This document shows positions 34,601-45,867 of a stretch of DNA of 64,000 nt, piece after piece. The first letter of the stretch is position 1. Each line of letters opens with the position of its first letter. The notes beneath the pieces are model-generated. The model was not told the origin of the DNA and did not search any database. It saw nothing but the letters and a program-made list of their open reading frames with translations. Origin of the DNA: Sodiomyces alkalinus F11 (lineage: Eukaryota; Ascomycota; Sordariomycetes; Glomerellales; Plectosphaerellaceae); contig NW_021167091.1 in the NCBI RefSeq assembly GCF_003711515.1, forward strand, positions 82,340-146,339, written 5' to 3'. Both the position numbers and the translations under genes were made by a program.

Positions 34601-37600
34601 CCTTTATCCTGCTAAAGGCGATAATATTCGTGTTATTGGTAAAACCTACTACCGTTATTTTAGGGACCCTTTTTAGTTTTTCGTATAGAGTGGAGGTATA
34701 AAGGATAAGGAGGATAGGAGAGTCTAAGGAGCCTTACGGTACCCCCCCCTAAAGGTGCCGCGGGGGGGCCGTTTCGCTATTAAGTAGTAGCTAGGCTATA
34801 CAGTTTTATAGGAAGCTACTAATTAGGATAGTAAGCTACTAGGGGAAGCCTTTCCTTTTAAGTACCTTAAGGAGGCGAGAGTAAGGGATAGTATCGAATA
34901 CTCCTTTAATATTTAGTTAGAGTATTAAAGCGGTGCCGCCGTGGGCCTAACTCGCCTTTATAGCCTCCGTGACTCTTTATACTACCGTTTTTATGCTTCG
35001 CCCTATCCGGTTACTTATCTATCCCTCCGGGAGGAGCCGATACTCCTCTGCTAAGGTAGTAATCCGGTCGGCTAGTATCCCCTTAAGGACTTTACCTATT
35101 ATGCTAAGGAGTGATATTAGTCGCTAGCCTTTTATTATCCTATAATCGGCCGGCGGCCGGCCTTCCTTCTTAAGGACTACCACGGTAGCATAGCGGTACC
35201 TCTTCGGGTAATAGCTCGCTCTAAGGCACGCTATAAAGATAGCACTAAGCCTTTAGTATAAGGGGGGTCTATACGCTTTTAGGAGCCCTACTAAGAGTCT
35301 ATTAGGTCCTAGTACCGCTTAGGGTTTAGTTTTCCTAAAGCGCCCTTATATATCCGTTATAGTAATATCGTGGCGGATATCCTACCCCGGGGGAAATTCC
35401 GCGCCTAAGGGCTTAGGGGTAGTAAGGAGGGGGGTTAGGAAGAATTTCCGGTTAAGGACTTCGGCTTTCTCTATGTGTATAGTTACCGGGTTATCGCTAT
35501 TATCTTAGTATAGTAGTAGTACCGATAAGGGGTCCGGCGGAGCTCTTTTTTTAGTTTATACTTATTTCTATAGTCGCTAAAGGAGGCTATTATCCTTCCC
35601 GGTCGGGTAAAGTAGGTATCGCTAATATAGCCGCTTTACTACCGCCAGGGCCTTATCTCGGCACCTCTTCGCTTCCTAGAACTTATCCTATTAGTTCCGG
35701 GACTTCCTGGATATATACCTATAGTAGAGGCGCTTTACTTCCTGGGTAAGGGCGGTTAGCTCCGCGTTCCACTAAGGGGTGGATAGGCGTTTAGGTGTGC
35801 CCCCGCGGCAGCGCTACGCGGCCTTATCGGCTAGCGTTATAAGATGTTTATTAGGTTATTAAGTGCTAACTTAATATCTCCTAGTATTGTAAAGGGGCCG
35901 GTCTACTATAATTATATAGCGGCGAGCTAGGGGACCTATAAGGGGTCGAAGTCTTTCTAGACCTAACGAGGCCCGGCTAGGTCCCGCGGTAGTGTTATCG
36001 TGGTAAACGGCGTGGTATCCGTCTTTATAAGGATTCGGGCTATCTATAAGTAGTAGTCTAACCCGATAACGGTCTTATCTAGGCCGCTAAAATTATAGCG
36101 GAGCCCCTGCGTTACTTATATAAGGTTAATAGTGCTAGCACGCTAGCCCGGGCGGTACTATATAGTTATTCTAGGGGGGGTTACTAGGTCTAGGTTTTAC
36201 CAGGTTATAAAAGTAAGTAGGGTATCGGCTTAGGGGTAGTACCGCGGTGGCTAAGACTATAGGGGATAGTATAGGTTAAAGTTCTCTACGAGGACGTGTT
36301 AGCCCTATAGCGATATTATATCGACTATATCCTATAGGGGCGTGTTTTAGAGGATCCTGGCTAATTAGTAATTCTCTAAGTAGATTAATTAGATTATAAG
36401 GGTATTATCTCCGGTTCCGAATATAACCGCATAGGTATCGTGGTAGGCCCGCTATATCTACGTGTATAGCGGGTATTTCTTATAGATATATAGGAGGGTA
36501 TAGCCTCCTCCCTAGATTAGCCGGTATACCCCTTAGGAGGGGTAGACGGGGCTTTTCGTGAAATAGTTAAGGCCGGGTTCCTGTATTACTATTATATCGT
36601 ACTCGGCGCGGTACCGGAGTAATAGCTCCCGCCACGCCTAACTCCTCCCTATATTCTATAAAAAGATATAGATTTCTATTAATTAAAGGGGGGGGGGGGT
36701 TAAGACGACGTGCCCGGTATAACCGGGGTCTAGCTTTAGGGTTCCTACTACGGTGCCTTACCGGCCCCGCGGGGGACTATATAGGCGCTTATCGGGCTTA
36801 GTATTAGGGAGGCCTTTTATCCCCGAGTCCTTTTCGGGGGCTAACCCGTACCTCTACGGAAGGGGCGGTCCTAGTCTTAGGCGATAATAATCGGGGGGAA
36901 GATCTACGGTTGCCACGGGTATACCGTTTTAGGCTAGCGGGTGATATTAAAGTCCCTGGCTTAGTACTTATACGCTTCGCGGGTCTTCTTAGCCTTTTTC
37001 TTTAATAGCCGGTATAAATCGTTAAAGGTATTATAGTCTCCGGTATAGGCGGCGTAGTAGCGGGGGCGCTTAGCTACTATAGCTTTATAGTATCCAAGGC
37101 CCTATAAGTGCGCTAACTCGGGCTTAGCGTAGTAACGGTATACCCTCTCTGCTATAGGGTAGCTATTCGCCTAATAGCCGAAGTATAGGTATTTATAGCA
37201 CTTTAGGGGGCTAAGGTCCGGATTGTATAGCTTATAGATATAGCTACCCCCCTTAAAGAGGAGGGTATTCCGGATAAGGCTTATTACCCTTTCCGGCGAA
37301 GCCGATTCGACAAGGAGAAGCGTTACCCTACCGGTACCGCGGCGGGGTACCTATTATCGTGCTCGGATAATTTTTACCTTAGGGTTCGTGTCTTATAGAG
37401 ATACTAGTAAGTCTTCTTTAGATAGGGCGTTAAGGGCCTCCCTAGGGATAGCCTTAGCTAGCGTAGGATAGGTGCGTACGGCTAGGGTAGCTCCTTTACT
37501 AAAAGCCTTCTCGACCTATTATTCCTTATAGGTGGCCTATTACTATATCCCTTCGGTAAAGGTAAGGTAGATATCTCTGTTGAGTAGTTTCCGTGCCGTT

Positions 37601-38317
37601 ACGGTATCGTATCGGGTAATCGTGGTGTTTATAGCTTAAATAATTTCCTTCGGGGTCCTGGCTTTTAGGGGCTAGTCTTCGGGGAGAGTTCTTTAGCGGA
37701 TAATTAATTCCCGGTAATACTTACCGGGGATTATTTTAGGGGGGGCGGGGTCCCGCGGCGGTACGGCCGCGGGAGCCCGGGTTATAATATTAGCCTAGGT
37801 CTCTTTTATACCACTTATTCCTTTTCGGAGTTCCTCTCGGATAATATAATAGACGGTAGCGTATAGGTATACTAGCGGTATCACGCCGGCGTCCTTACGG
37901 GTACTATATATCGTGATTAATTCCTTTACTAGCTTTACGACTTATTCGATTATATTCCCGTTAGCTAGTACGGCCTAAATTTCTGCCTTAATCTTAGTTA
38001 CTCTCGGTTCCGGGGGGCGTGGTAATCCCTTTTCGGTTTTATATCGGTTCCGCGCTATATCCCGCTACGGGTAAGGGGGGGAATACTTATATTACGAAAA
38101 GTGGGTCTATTATAAATTCTGCGTGGTCGAGGTCGGGGCGATACAATCCCACGTTTCTTCCGGCTATACTATAGCGCTAGTATTATAGTGTTACTACGAT
38201 AGTATTCCGGGTGGGAGGCGGTTATTATAATCTCCGTCTTAGTGGTTTTATCGATTTTACTCCTATTACGCGCCCGTAGTTAATAGGCGTGCGTTGCAGA
38301 AATCTTTTTAAGATCCT
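31691..38317 (-). mobile_element. LINE2-b: full-length Tad-like LINE family 2 (6.63 kb)
   Basis: Minus-strand element flanked by GGATTAA at 31,684-31,690 and 38,318-38,324. This fits as a target duplication because the Copia-2 RNase H C-terminus continues across it. Its length (6,627 bp) is almost that of LINE2-c (6,621 bp). From right to left: 5' leader with CGCGCCCG, ORF1 (about 38,100-36,750) with zinc knuckles, ORF2 endonuclease (about 36,640-35,900), RT (about 35,500-34,500), RNase H-like region, 3' UTR and an (AAT)n-like tail at 31,691. The RT box near 34,620-34,640 reads G-F-T-N-N instead of F-A-D-D, and stops are frequent. Confidence 0.8.
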
Positions 38318-38372
38318 GGATTAAAGTGTATTTTAACAAAAAGACGCTTTAAACCTATTGGTTTATAACCGA
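38318..38372 (+). pseudogene. Copia-2 RNase H C-terminal tail, resumed after LINE2-b
   Basis: Starting at the duplicated GGATTAA, the frame reads G-L-K-C-I-L-T-K-R-R-F-K-P-I-G-L then TAA. That is the expected end of a copia polyprotein (D-G-L-T-K ... G-L, stop). It joins in frame to V-V-D-G-L at 31,690. Gypsy-1 coding sequence begins almost immediately afterwards, so the Copia-2 polypurine tract and 3' LTR are missing. Confidence 0.55.
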
Positions 38373-39850
38373 TAAATAATATGAAGGAGCCTTATCTACG
38401 GTTACCGAAAAAGAATAATAGTTCTTACTATTATTAGAATTAAAGCTATAAATAGCCGAGTACTTAGTCTTTACGACCGGGTTATTATTATTCCGTGACC
38501 GAATTTAGGTGCCCGGGTCTACTAAAGGGTTAACGTTATAAGTGAGGATTATCTAGTTAATTCACGATTTAGTAATCGGAGAATACCCTAAATATGAAAA
38601 TACTATTACCTTAATAGCGCGTCGCTTTTTTTAGCCGAGGATAAATAAGGATATCCGATAATTTATCCGGAACTATAACGTCTAGAGAAAGGGGTATATA
38701 TAGAGAAATACGAAATAAGGCCTTGTACGCCCCTTCCTAATACTAAAATAAATACGGAGCGACCTATTAATAGATTTCATAATAGACCTATTACTAGCCG
38801 GCGAGAAGAAGGCGCGTTACCTTTAGGTTATTATAGACCGTTTAACTAAGGCTATAATATTAAAAGCGATAAAGATAATAAAAGCCGAAGCTTACGCGGA
38901 ATAGTTTTTATACTATTATTTCCGGTTTCACGGAATACCTAGGTCGATTATTACTAACCGAGGCTTATACTGGATAAGTAGGTTTTAGAAGTATTTTTAC
39001 GAGCTTATACGGATATCGTGTAAGCTTAGCACAGTATACTACCTCTAGACTAATAGAGTAATAAAGCGTCTGAACTAAGAAGTATAAGCTTATTTATAAG
39101 CTTTTATCTATTACGCTTAGGATAACTAGCCCTAAATAACTATAAAAGCTCCGCGACGGGGTTTAGTCCTTTCTTCTTAGAATATAGTTACTATATTAAT
39201 CTGATTTAGATAACCGAGGAGCCCTTTTTAAAACCTAGAGTATTAGCGGCCTATAACTTACTACGACGCTTATAGAAAGCGACTAAGTTTATTTAGGCCG
39301 TGATTATATTAATATAGCTTAGAAATAAAGAGTCTACTAACTAATATTAGATACCGGCTAAGCGTTTTAAGGTTAATAACTTAGTCTAGCTATTATTAGC
39401 TAACTATTCGACTCCGCGACTATTATAAAAGCTTAACTAGCTTTATCGTAAATACCGAGTTATAAAGGTAATTTACCTATATATAGTTAAGCTTACTATA
39501 CTATCGTAGATTTACCCTTAATTCTACGTAGACTTATTACGTCGCGCGGGCGATAACCCCGTTCCGGGATAGGTAGTAAATAACCCTTAACTACCGCCTA
39601 TTCGAGAAATACCTGATAGTAAAGAATAGGAAGTTAAGGAAATCCTTTACGCGAGGATAAAGAGGCGAGGTAGGGGATTAAGACGTGAAGTACTAATACG
39701 ATAGGTAGGATACTATAAGCCTATATAGGAACCTCTAAAATTATTAGCGTAAACGCGGGTACTTAACGAATTTAAAGGGAAATTCGGCTTAGTATTAACG
39801 AATAATAGCTTATTAGATACCTTCGCGCTATTATAATATAGGAACCGATA
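38373..39850 (+). pseudogene. Gypsy-1 integrase with C-terminal chromodomain
   Basis: Decayed pol C-terminus. V-T-E-K-E (38,400) leads into the integrase zinc-binding region (R-I-N-K-D-I-R near 38,640). In the catalytic core the first Asp survives in I-I-D-R-L-T-K-A (about 38,825), the second is Asn (I-T-N-R-G, about 38,950), and the Glu is Lys (V-I-K-R-L-N, about 39,060). The linker G-I/S..Y-P-Q-F-Y-V-D-L-L-R-R lies near 39,515. A chromodomain follows at about 39,630-39,780 (E-V-K-E-I-L-Y-A-R ... V-G-Y-Y-K-P), placing it among fungal chromoviruses that target heterochromatin. It is inactive through stops and lost catalytic residues. Confidence 0.8.
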
Positions 39851-39934
39851 TATAAGTGATCGTATCGCGATAAGTAAAAGGAAGTAAGAGTCGGATTTAG
39901 TTTAGGCCGGATAGGCCCTACGCCCTAGCTATAC

Positions 39935-41400
39935 TTAATATAAGCCTAGATTAGTATCCTTAGCCTCGAAATTATTATCCTCGGGATTATCGACTTCCGT
40001 AAAAGTCTTACCCTTATCGCCCTATTATAGGTCGGAGTCTATCTCCTTAACCTTATTATTATTTTTATCGTTACTATTATCGGGGATTATAACCGCGCTA
40101 GCGATAGTTATACCCGTAAGCGTAAAAGCCCGCCTACGCTCTATATACTATTAGAGTTAGGAAATTATAACGTTAGAGCGATCGAGTACGAGTATCTCCC
40201 TAAATAGCTAAGTATACTCCTTTAACTCTATAAGACTAAGGCATTGAAAGTCTTTATCCGATAATATCGACCCTAATAAGGGAGTAGGAGTAATAGGATA
40301 GGTGTTTTTTTCCGCTACGATATTAGGAGGGACTAGGCCCGAAACTACTACCTTACCTATAACCTTATAAGGAGGAGATAAGGCTAGCTATTCCGCCTTA
40401 ATAATAACCTCCTCCGGAGGCGATATATTTAGTCCTAATACTATCTTTTTTATAACCTCTAAGGGAGGAGAAGAGACTAATATAACCACCTTATTAATAA
40501 CTCCGTTACCAGAGGAAATAAGGCTAGTTTAGCTACCTTATTAATAACCTTAGGAAAAGGTAATAAGGCTAATTACGGTACTACCGCTTTTTAGACCTCC
40601 TAAGGAGGAGAAAGGGCTGACGTGATTACCGTGCCGGGAGCCTCCGCGGGATATATAGCTATAGATAATATCGCCGTTATCGCTTCCCTAGCTATAAGGG
40701 TATTCTAGAATACCACGTAGGCGTTAAGATATAGTTCCTACTCTTAGTAGAAGAGTTAGCGATACTATCGCGACCTCTTAAGGGGAGGAATTCTTATAAG
40801 GGCGTTCTTATTATCGTCGCTAATAAGGGTAGCCGTCTTAAATAACCTCTACTGGTAGCCTTTAAGGTATACTAGGAGAGGAGTATACCGGTATATTTTC
40901 GTAGAGTATATATAGTATTTCTTCCCCCGATTAGTCTAGCTATAATAAAGGCGCTTATACTTCCTATTAGCGATATCGCGCGTATAAGGGAGGTATAGCT
41001 TAGTATAAACACTATTAGGAGGGTATTTAGGAGGCCGATTACCCGCCGATTTCTTTTTCTTAAGCGGCGGCGAGGGCGATAACGCGAACTATTATACGGT
41101 TAGTATCGCCTTAAAACGTAAAAGCGTTATACCTATATCGTTATTGGCGGTACGCTTACTATTATTATTGCCCCTATTATTGCCGGGGGCTAGCGTTATC
41201 TATAAAAACGATATAAGTTAGTAAAGGGTTCCTAATAAAAAGATTATAAGTAAAAGACGGTTTACCTTAAACGGGAAACTCTTAAACTAACCGAGTATCA
41301 CTATTATTATCTAAGGATAGGGGATATTAGAGGAATCGTCGCTATAAGGAAGAACGAGTACATACGGAACTGCTATTACTATTATTATTATTATTAAAGG
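39935..41400 (-). pseudogene. antisense ORF of Gypsy-1: NLS-like, Cys-cluster-like protein
   Basis: On the minus strand, between the end of pol and the 3' LTR, a frame of nearly 490 codons is interrupted almost only by TAA/TAG (former Gln). It aligns with the corresponding frame of Gypsy-2. A basic run L-K-K-K-K-S-A-G-N-R-P-P-K lies at about 41,025-41,065. It is followed by a G-K-K-Y-Y-I-Y-S-T-K-I-Y-R-Y motif that becomes C-x2-C-x6-C if Tyr is a RIP product of Cys. The C-terminal half has repeated S-P-P...V..E.A...L motifs. The protein is unknown to me; a DNA-binding or regulatory role is only a guess. Confidence 0.55.
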
Positions 41401-41483
41401 TAGGGAGGGGAATAAAGAAAAAAAGGGCCTATAAGGAAAATAGGACCGATATATCTACGGATAATATCTACGCGAGGGAGGCC

Positions 41484-41882
41484 TATATTACTATTTCGGG
41501 CGCGTGAATAAAGGTTAGTAGGCTACCTAAAATTTCTTTAGTATCGAGGTAAGGGCGAGGTAAGATAAAGGGACACGACTATTCCTTTATTACCACGATA
41601 TAAGGGGGAGCCGAACTATAACGGTAACGCGCGGTTATATAACCCCCGGAGGGAGAGGGGGGGGTAGTATTACGGGTTAACCCCGATATAGTGGATCCGG
41701 CTATACTCCGGATCTTCCTAACTACGCGCTTAGTTAACGGACCTATATCGCTAACTTATCGCTACCTTATAGCTAGCCTAGCGCTATAGACTTTTCTCCT
41801 TTTTCCTTCTTCCTTCCTTAGTTCTAGATAATCTATTATTACGACCTTACTTAATACCACGACCTATAACTAGTCGTTTACA
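41484..41882 (+). repeat. 3' LTR of Gypsy-1 (399 bp)
   Basis: Starts TATATTAC (TGTATTAC before RIP) after a purine-rich GAGGGAGG and ends CGTTTACA. The Gypsy-2 copy (51,206-51,604) has the same ends and the same 399-bp length in inverted orientation. It contains an ATAAA-type box near its start. The five bases after it (CGTAG) would be the target duplication, but the matching left flank is gone. Confidence 0.75.
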
Positions 41883-44800
41883 CGTAGTATAGGGTAGAGG
41901 TTAACCTGTTTAGCCTTAACAAAGCCTATAATAGTATAAAGGTCGTGATGCTTTTATACGATCTCTATACTCGGTAAGCTATTATAAGGTTACTACGTAA
42001 CTATAAATTAGCCTTACCTATATTAGTAAATTTCAAGTTCTTCCTTTAAAGATAGTACCACTATATAATTATAGTAATCCGCCTGGATAGAGAAAGATCC
42101 CTTTAGAAAGGCTTTAATAAATAGGCCGATAAGAGAGGGATTTTGCTTAAGAGGTCGTCGCTTTATATAGCGGTATAGAATCCGAAGGCAGAGCGCTATA
42201 GTGGCGTTATTTTTACTATCGCGAGGACCGTCGTAACGGCCTTAGGTATCTAATAGGACATATAGCTAGAATTAGTGGCTACTATAGTATATCTATATAA
42301 CCTTATCCCTTAAAAGGACCTCTAGTAGAAAACCCCGTAAGAGAAGATAAAGGATTAGAGTAATAAATAAGGGCTGAAGAAGATCCTGATAAAGCCTATC
42401 GTTAGCTACCTAAAGAGGTATAGTTATTGAGCCTATTCACTAACCGCTGACTACTAATAGAGTCGTAACCGTAATGCTAAGTTAGCCGAAAGAGTATATA
42501 TCGGGTATTTAATTGGCTACGAGAGCACTAATATACACCGGATTTAGGTTCTAAAATTAGGGAGGATCCTGCGTACGAGAGATATTACCTTTAATAAAAA
42601 ACTCTTATATAAAGATCGCGATATAGAACCGCCGGTTGCCAAAGAGGTCTTCGACCAATTAAACCTGCCGGTGGATTATTAACTCCACGATCCTCTTGCT
42701 ATTACTACTAACGTTACCGATCTTCTGCTTTAACTACTACTAGAGCAGAATACTATAAGAGAGGCTATAGCGGCGGCTGCTGCTACTGCTAGTGCTTCTA
42801 GGGGGGTGGATAGAGGTGTAGGTTTAATAACCACTACAGAATCTACAGAAGAATAATAATAGCAGGCAACTAATTAGGAGGCATAGGAGGCATATAGAAC
42901 AGGGTAAATAAGCCCTAAAACGCCTTCCACGCCTCCGGCGGTACCTGCTTTAATAACGCCTTCTATAATTACACCTATAATTATACTAATAGCACCTGTT
43001 TTCCCTCGTCTAATAACTATAAACGGCCCTCCTATACCACTAACCAGAACTACGGATCTGCCGCCTATTTGTAAACGATCTGACGATGTCGAAGATTAAT
43101 CTAACGCTAATACGGCCGTAACCGGCTAAGCCGTCGAAATAAGATTATTATCCCCTAACTAATCGGTTCTTAACGAGGAACTAACTCCTGCCACTACTAC
43201 CGCCGTTAACCCGGTATATACGGCTCCTACGACGGCTAAGTCTCCTTAAGCCTCTTCTTCTACTACTACTACTAACTAATCTTCCTCTTCTACTAGTAGA
43301 AGAAGCCGCCCTCCTATTATTCCGACGGCCGCTACCGATTAGCCTACTTATAGTAGGCGTTTAAGCGGCCGATATACCCCTCCTTCCTTTTATACCTTCT
43401 ATAATTACATCGAGATACCGAAGAAGCCGCTACTACGCCGCTATATACCCAAGGAACCTCTAAACTAGTCTTAAATACTAAAGAGTCCCTATAAATTAGA
43501 ATAGATTAAGGCCGCATTATAGGAGGTCGGCACGCTTAGGTTAATAGGCACCTTTAAACGGTAGGAATAGTCCTACTAGTACGGGTAAGGCTCGGGACTG
43601 TCTAAATTAGTTCTAAGGCTACTAGACCTTAAATGGGGTTTTAAGTATAAGGTCAATCCTATAGGCTACGTTAATAAGTTTAAGGCACGCCTTTGCATTT
43701 AAGGGGGTTAATAACTAAATAACTACCTTAACGCTTACGTCTTTACCCTCGCTAGAAGGACCTTTAGGTCCCTAATAGGTATTATAGCCCACTTTAATCT
43801 TAAGACTTAGTAACTTAACGCCGTTAATGTATTCACTAATACCCTGCTTAACGAGGAAATCTATATTAAGGACCCTCCTAGTTAGTAGTTACTTTAGTCG
43901 GCTACGGGCCTTAAAGCCCACGATTAGCTCGAGGACGTTTTAAAGTAATCCACTTATATCTCTAAATAACGTAGAGGGATTTAACGGCTACGCCGGGTAT
44001 TATATAGCCTACGGCGTTTCCTAAAGCTATAGCACTAATAGCTCTCTTCCGTACTAGGTAAGTGCAGTTTAAAGTAATTAACCGAAGACGATTACGTCTT
44101 TAAGAACAAGATCCTGATTACTTTCTTTTACGTTAACGATATTATCCTAATCTACTATAAAGAATATTAATCTGCTGCTAATAACCTAGTATAGTAGATA
44201 TAGAAGAGCTTCTAAATTGGGAATCTAGGACTACTTCAGTGGTTCTTTAGAATCCATGTAGGACGCGATCGTTAATAACGTTAACTATGGTTATCGCTTA
44301 ATAACTATATCACCGATAAGATAAAGGCGGTATAGGTGGATTATAGAGGTTATAGGGTTAAAAGGCCTTTTCCTTATCCTACTATTCTATAACCTGTAAA
44401 ATAATAAGTCTCCGAAGACTTAATCTATCTATATCTTTAGACGGTCGGTTCTATTAACTACGCCGCCTATTAGACCCGGCCTAATATCTTTAAAGCCGCT
44501 TCGAGGATTACCGAATTTAGCACTAAACCTTTAAAATAGTATTATAAAGCTACCGATAAGTGCCTAGAGTATCTCGGCTTAATAAGGACCCTATACCTTT
44601 ACTTCGGACCACGTAAAGACTACTAAAAGCCTATACTCTTTTATACCTTTAACGCCGCCTTCACGGACGATTATAAGACTAGGTATAGCTTATAAGGCTA
44701 TACGACCCTTCTTTTCGGGGGTCCTATAGACTAGAAGGCTAATAAGTAAATAAGCGTCGTGACCTCTAATACCGAAGCCGAGCTTATAGTATTTTCTACT

Positions 44801-45135
44801 ACTACTAGGCAGTATATCGCGATAAGGCGCTTAATAAAGGACTTAACGCTAACCTTTAAGTAGGAACCACTAATAGTATACTACGATAATCAATAAACTA
44901 AGTAATTACTAGAATCTCCTAGGCCGTAGGTTAGCTTAAAATTAAAGTATCTTAATATCTACGCCCTTTAGATCCGATAAACCGTCTAAAAGGGGACTGT
45001 CTTAATTAATTAGATCCTTACTAATAATATAGTTAGCGATAGCCTTAGAAAGGTACTCCTACCGTAAAAATATAGGGAGTTTATATATCTGCTTAGTATA
45101 GAGGTCCCCCCGAAATAGGATTAAAGTAATTAATA
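41883..45135 (+). pseudogene. Copia-1 integrase, RT and RNase H
   Basis: Continues Copia-1 pol after the nested block. The integrase core includes I-V-I-R-L-D (about 42,075) and Q-N-P-K-A-E-R-Y-S-G, a degenerate Q-N-G-G-A-E-R (about 42,178). G-Y-E-S-T-N-I-H-R-I follows at about 42,515. A Thr/Ser/Pro-rich linker lies at 42,720-43,400. RT then carries F-F-Y-V-N-D-I near 44,128 (YVDD with Asp to Asn), and RNase H has T-E-A-E-L near 44,772 and Y-Y-D-N-Q near 44,880. The C-terminus is L-R-K-V-L-L-P-Q-K-Y near 45,055. Gln-to-stop changes are scattered throughout. It fits directly between 20,743 and the 3' LTR. Confidence 0.8.
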
Positions 45136-45375
45136 GGGATAAAGTCCTTCTATTATATTTTAATTAAAGGAAAACGGTTAATTAGACCGTTATTTTAAGT
45201 GTTTTTATACCCTTATAGACTATTATCTAGGTACTGTTTTTAATACTTTTTAACTGCTTTTTGGCTTTAACGCCTATAACGCCGTTAATTAATATCTAGG
45301 CCTATTTTACCCTAGATTTACGGCTTTAAATTTAAGCAGAACTGTTAGCATTAAGCTTGTAGTTTTAGGGGGGTG

Positions 45376-45569
45376 TGTTAGATACCTATAGCCACCTTAT
45401 CGGGGTATAATAAACTATATTATATTAGACGTGTGGAGTACCTCGATCCTATATATCTATAGTTATTTCCCCTGCTTTTCCCCTATAGTTAGACATCCCT
45501 ATAAAGTATCATAAACTTCACTTAGATAAATACACACACAATTCCGCGTACCTTATTTGTGTTCTGACA
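45376..45569 (+). repeat. 3' LTR of Copia-1 (194 bp)
   Basis: Starts TGTTAGAT after a G-rich polypurine tract (TTTTAGGGGGGTG, about 45,363-45,375) and ends TTCTGACA. It has the same length as the 5' LTR at 18,537-18,730, and ATTAC follows at 45,570-45,574. This LTR marks the left edge of the un-RIPed island: CA and TG become common just beyond it. Confidence 0.9.
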
Positions 45570-45713
45570 ATTACAGACAATTATCTTAATCAATTTACCC
45601 TGTAATTTTGACACTATTTTTGACCCTTCCGGTTGCGCTGTATCTGACAAACTCTGCATAGGTGTACTTTTGAGTCCGTGGATACGGAGTGGAGAGCCTC
45701 CAAATTAGTCTAC

Positions 45714-45720
45714 TGAGTCA
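45714..45720 (+). promoter_or_regulatory. Gcn4/CPC1-type site TGAGTCA
   Basis: A perfect palindromic TGAGTCA lies 69 bp upstream of the TATA-like box and about 150 bp upstream of the proposed ATG. Fungal amino-acid biosynthesis genes, arginine genes included, are induced through such sites under general (cross-pathway) control. A partial site, TGAGTCC, lies at 45,671. That this site controls the gene is an inference from sequence and position. Confidence 0.65.
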
Positions 45721-45788
45721 ATTCGAGATCCCCAGCATCGCACGACAGTCCATCACCCTTCGTCGATAAGAGAGGCAGGAGCTTTCAA

Positions 45789-45795
45789 TATAAAG
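45789..45795 (+). promoter_or_regulatory. TATA-like box
   Basis: TATAAAG at 45,789-45,795, about 75 bp before the proposed start codon, in sequence that is not RIPed and not otherwise TA-rich. Its spacing to the TGAGTCA site suits a regulated core promoter. Confidence 0.5.
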
Positions 45796-45867
45796 GTGAT
45801 ACCAGTTCTCTTCCTGTTCGGCATATCACAGCTAAGATCTGCCAGGCACCAATGATTGTGGGCAGTC

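Larger units (their letters stand above)
38373..41882 (+). mobile_element. Gypsy-1: 3' part of a chromodomain Gypsy element
   Basis: Plus-strand copy with the end of RNase H, integrase, chromodomain, an antisense ORF region and the 3' LTR (41,484-41,882). From 38,437 on it is co-linear with Gypsy-2 read on the minus strand. The 5' LTR, gag, protease and most of RT are absent. It ends exactly where the Copia-1 integrase frame resumes (41,883), so it inserted into Copia-1. Its left part was then lost or replaced by the Copia-2/LINE1-C complex. Confidence 0.8.
18537..45569 (+). mobile_element. Copia-1: Ty1/copia element of 27 kb span, split by nested insertions
   Basis: The 5' LTR (18,537-18,730) and 3' LTR (45,376-45,569) are both 194 bp and aligned throughout. 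The five bases before the 5' LTR (18,532-18,536) and after the 3' LTR (45,570-45,574) are both ATTAC, the 5-bp target duplication expected for this class. Gag, protease and the GAG-pre-integrase motif lie at 18,760-20,743. The integrase core, RT and RNase H lie at 41,883-45,130. Everything between 20,744 and 41,882 is later insertion. Removing it leaves an element of about 5.9 kb, close to the usual copia size, with perhaps a few dozen integrase codons missing at the join. Confidence 0.85.
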
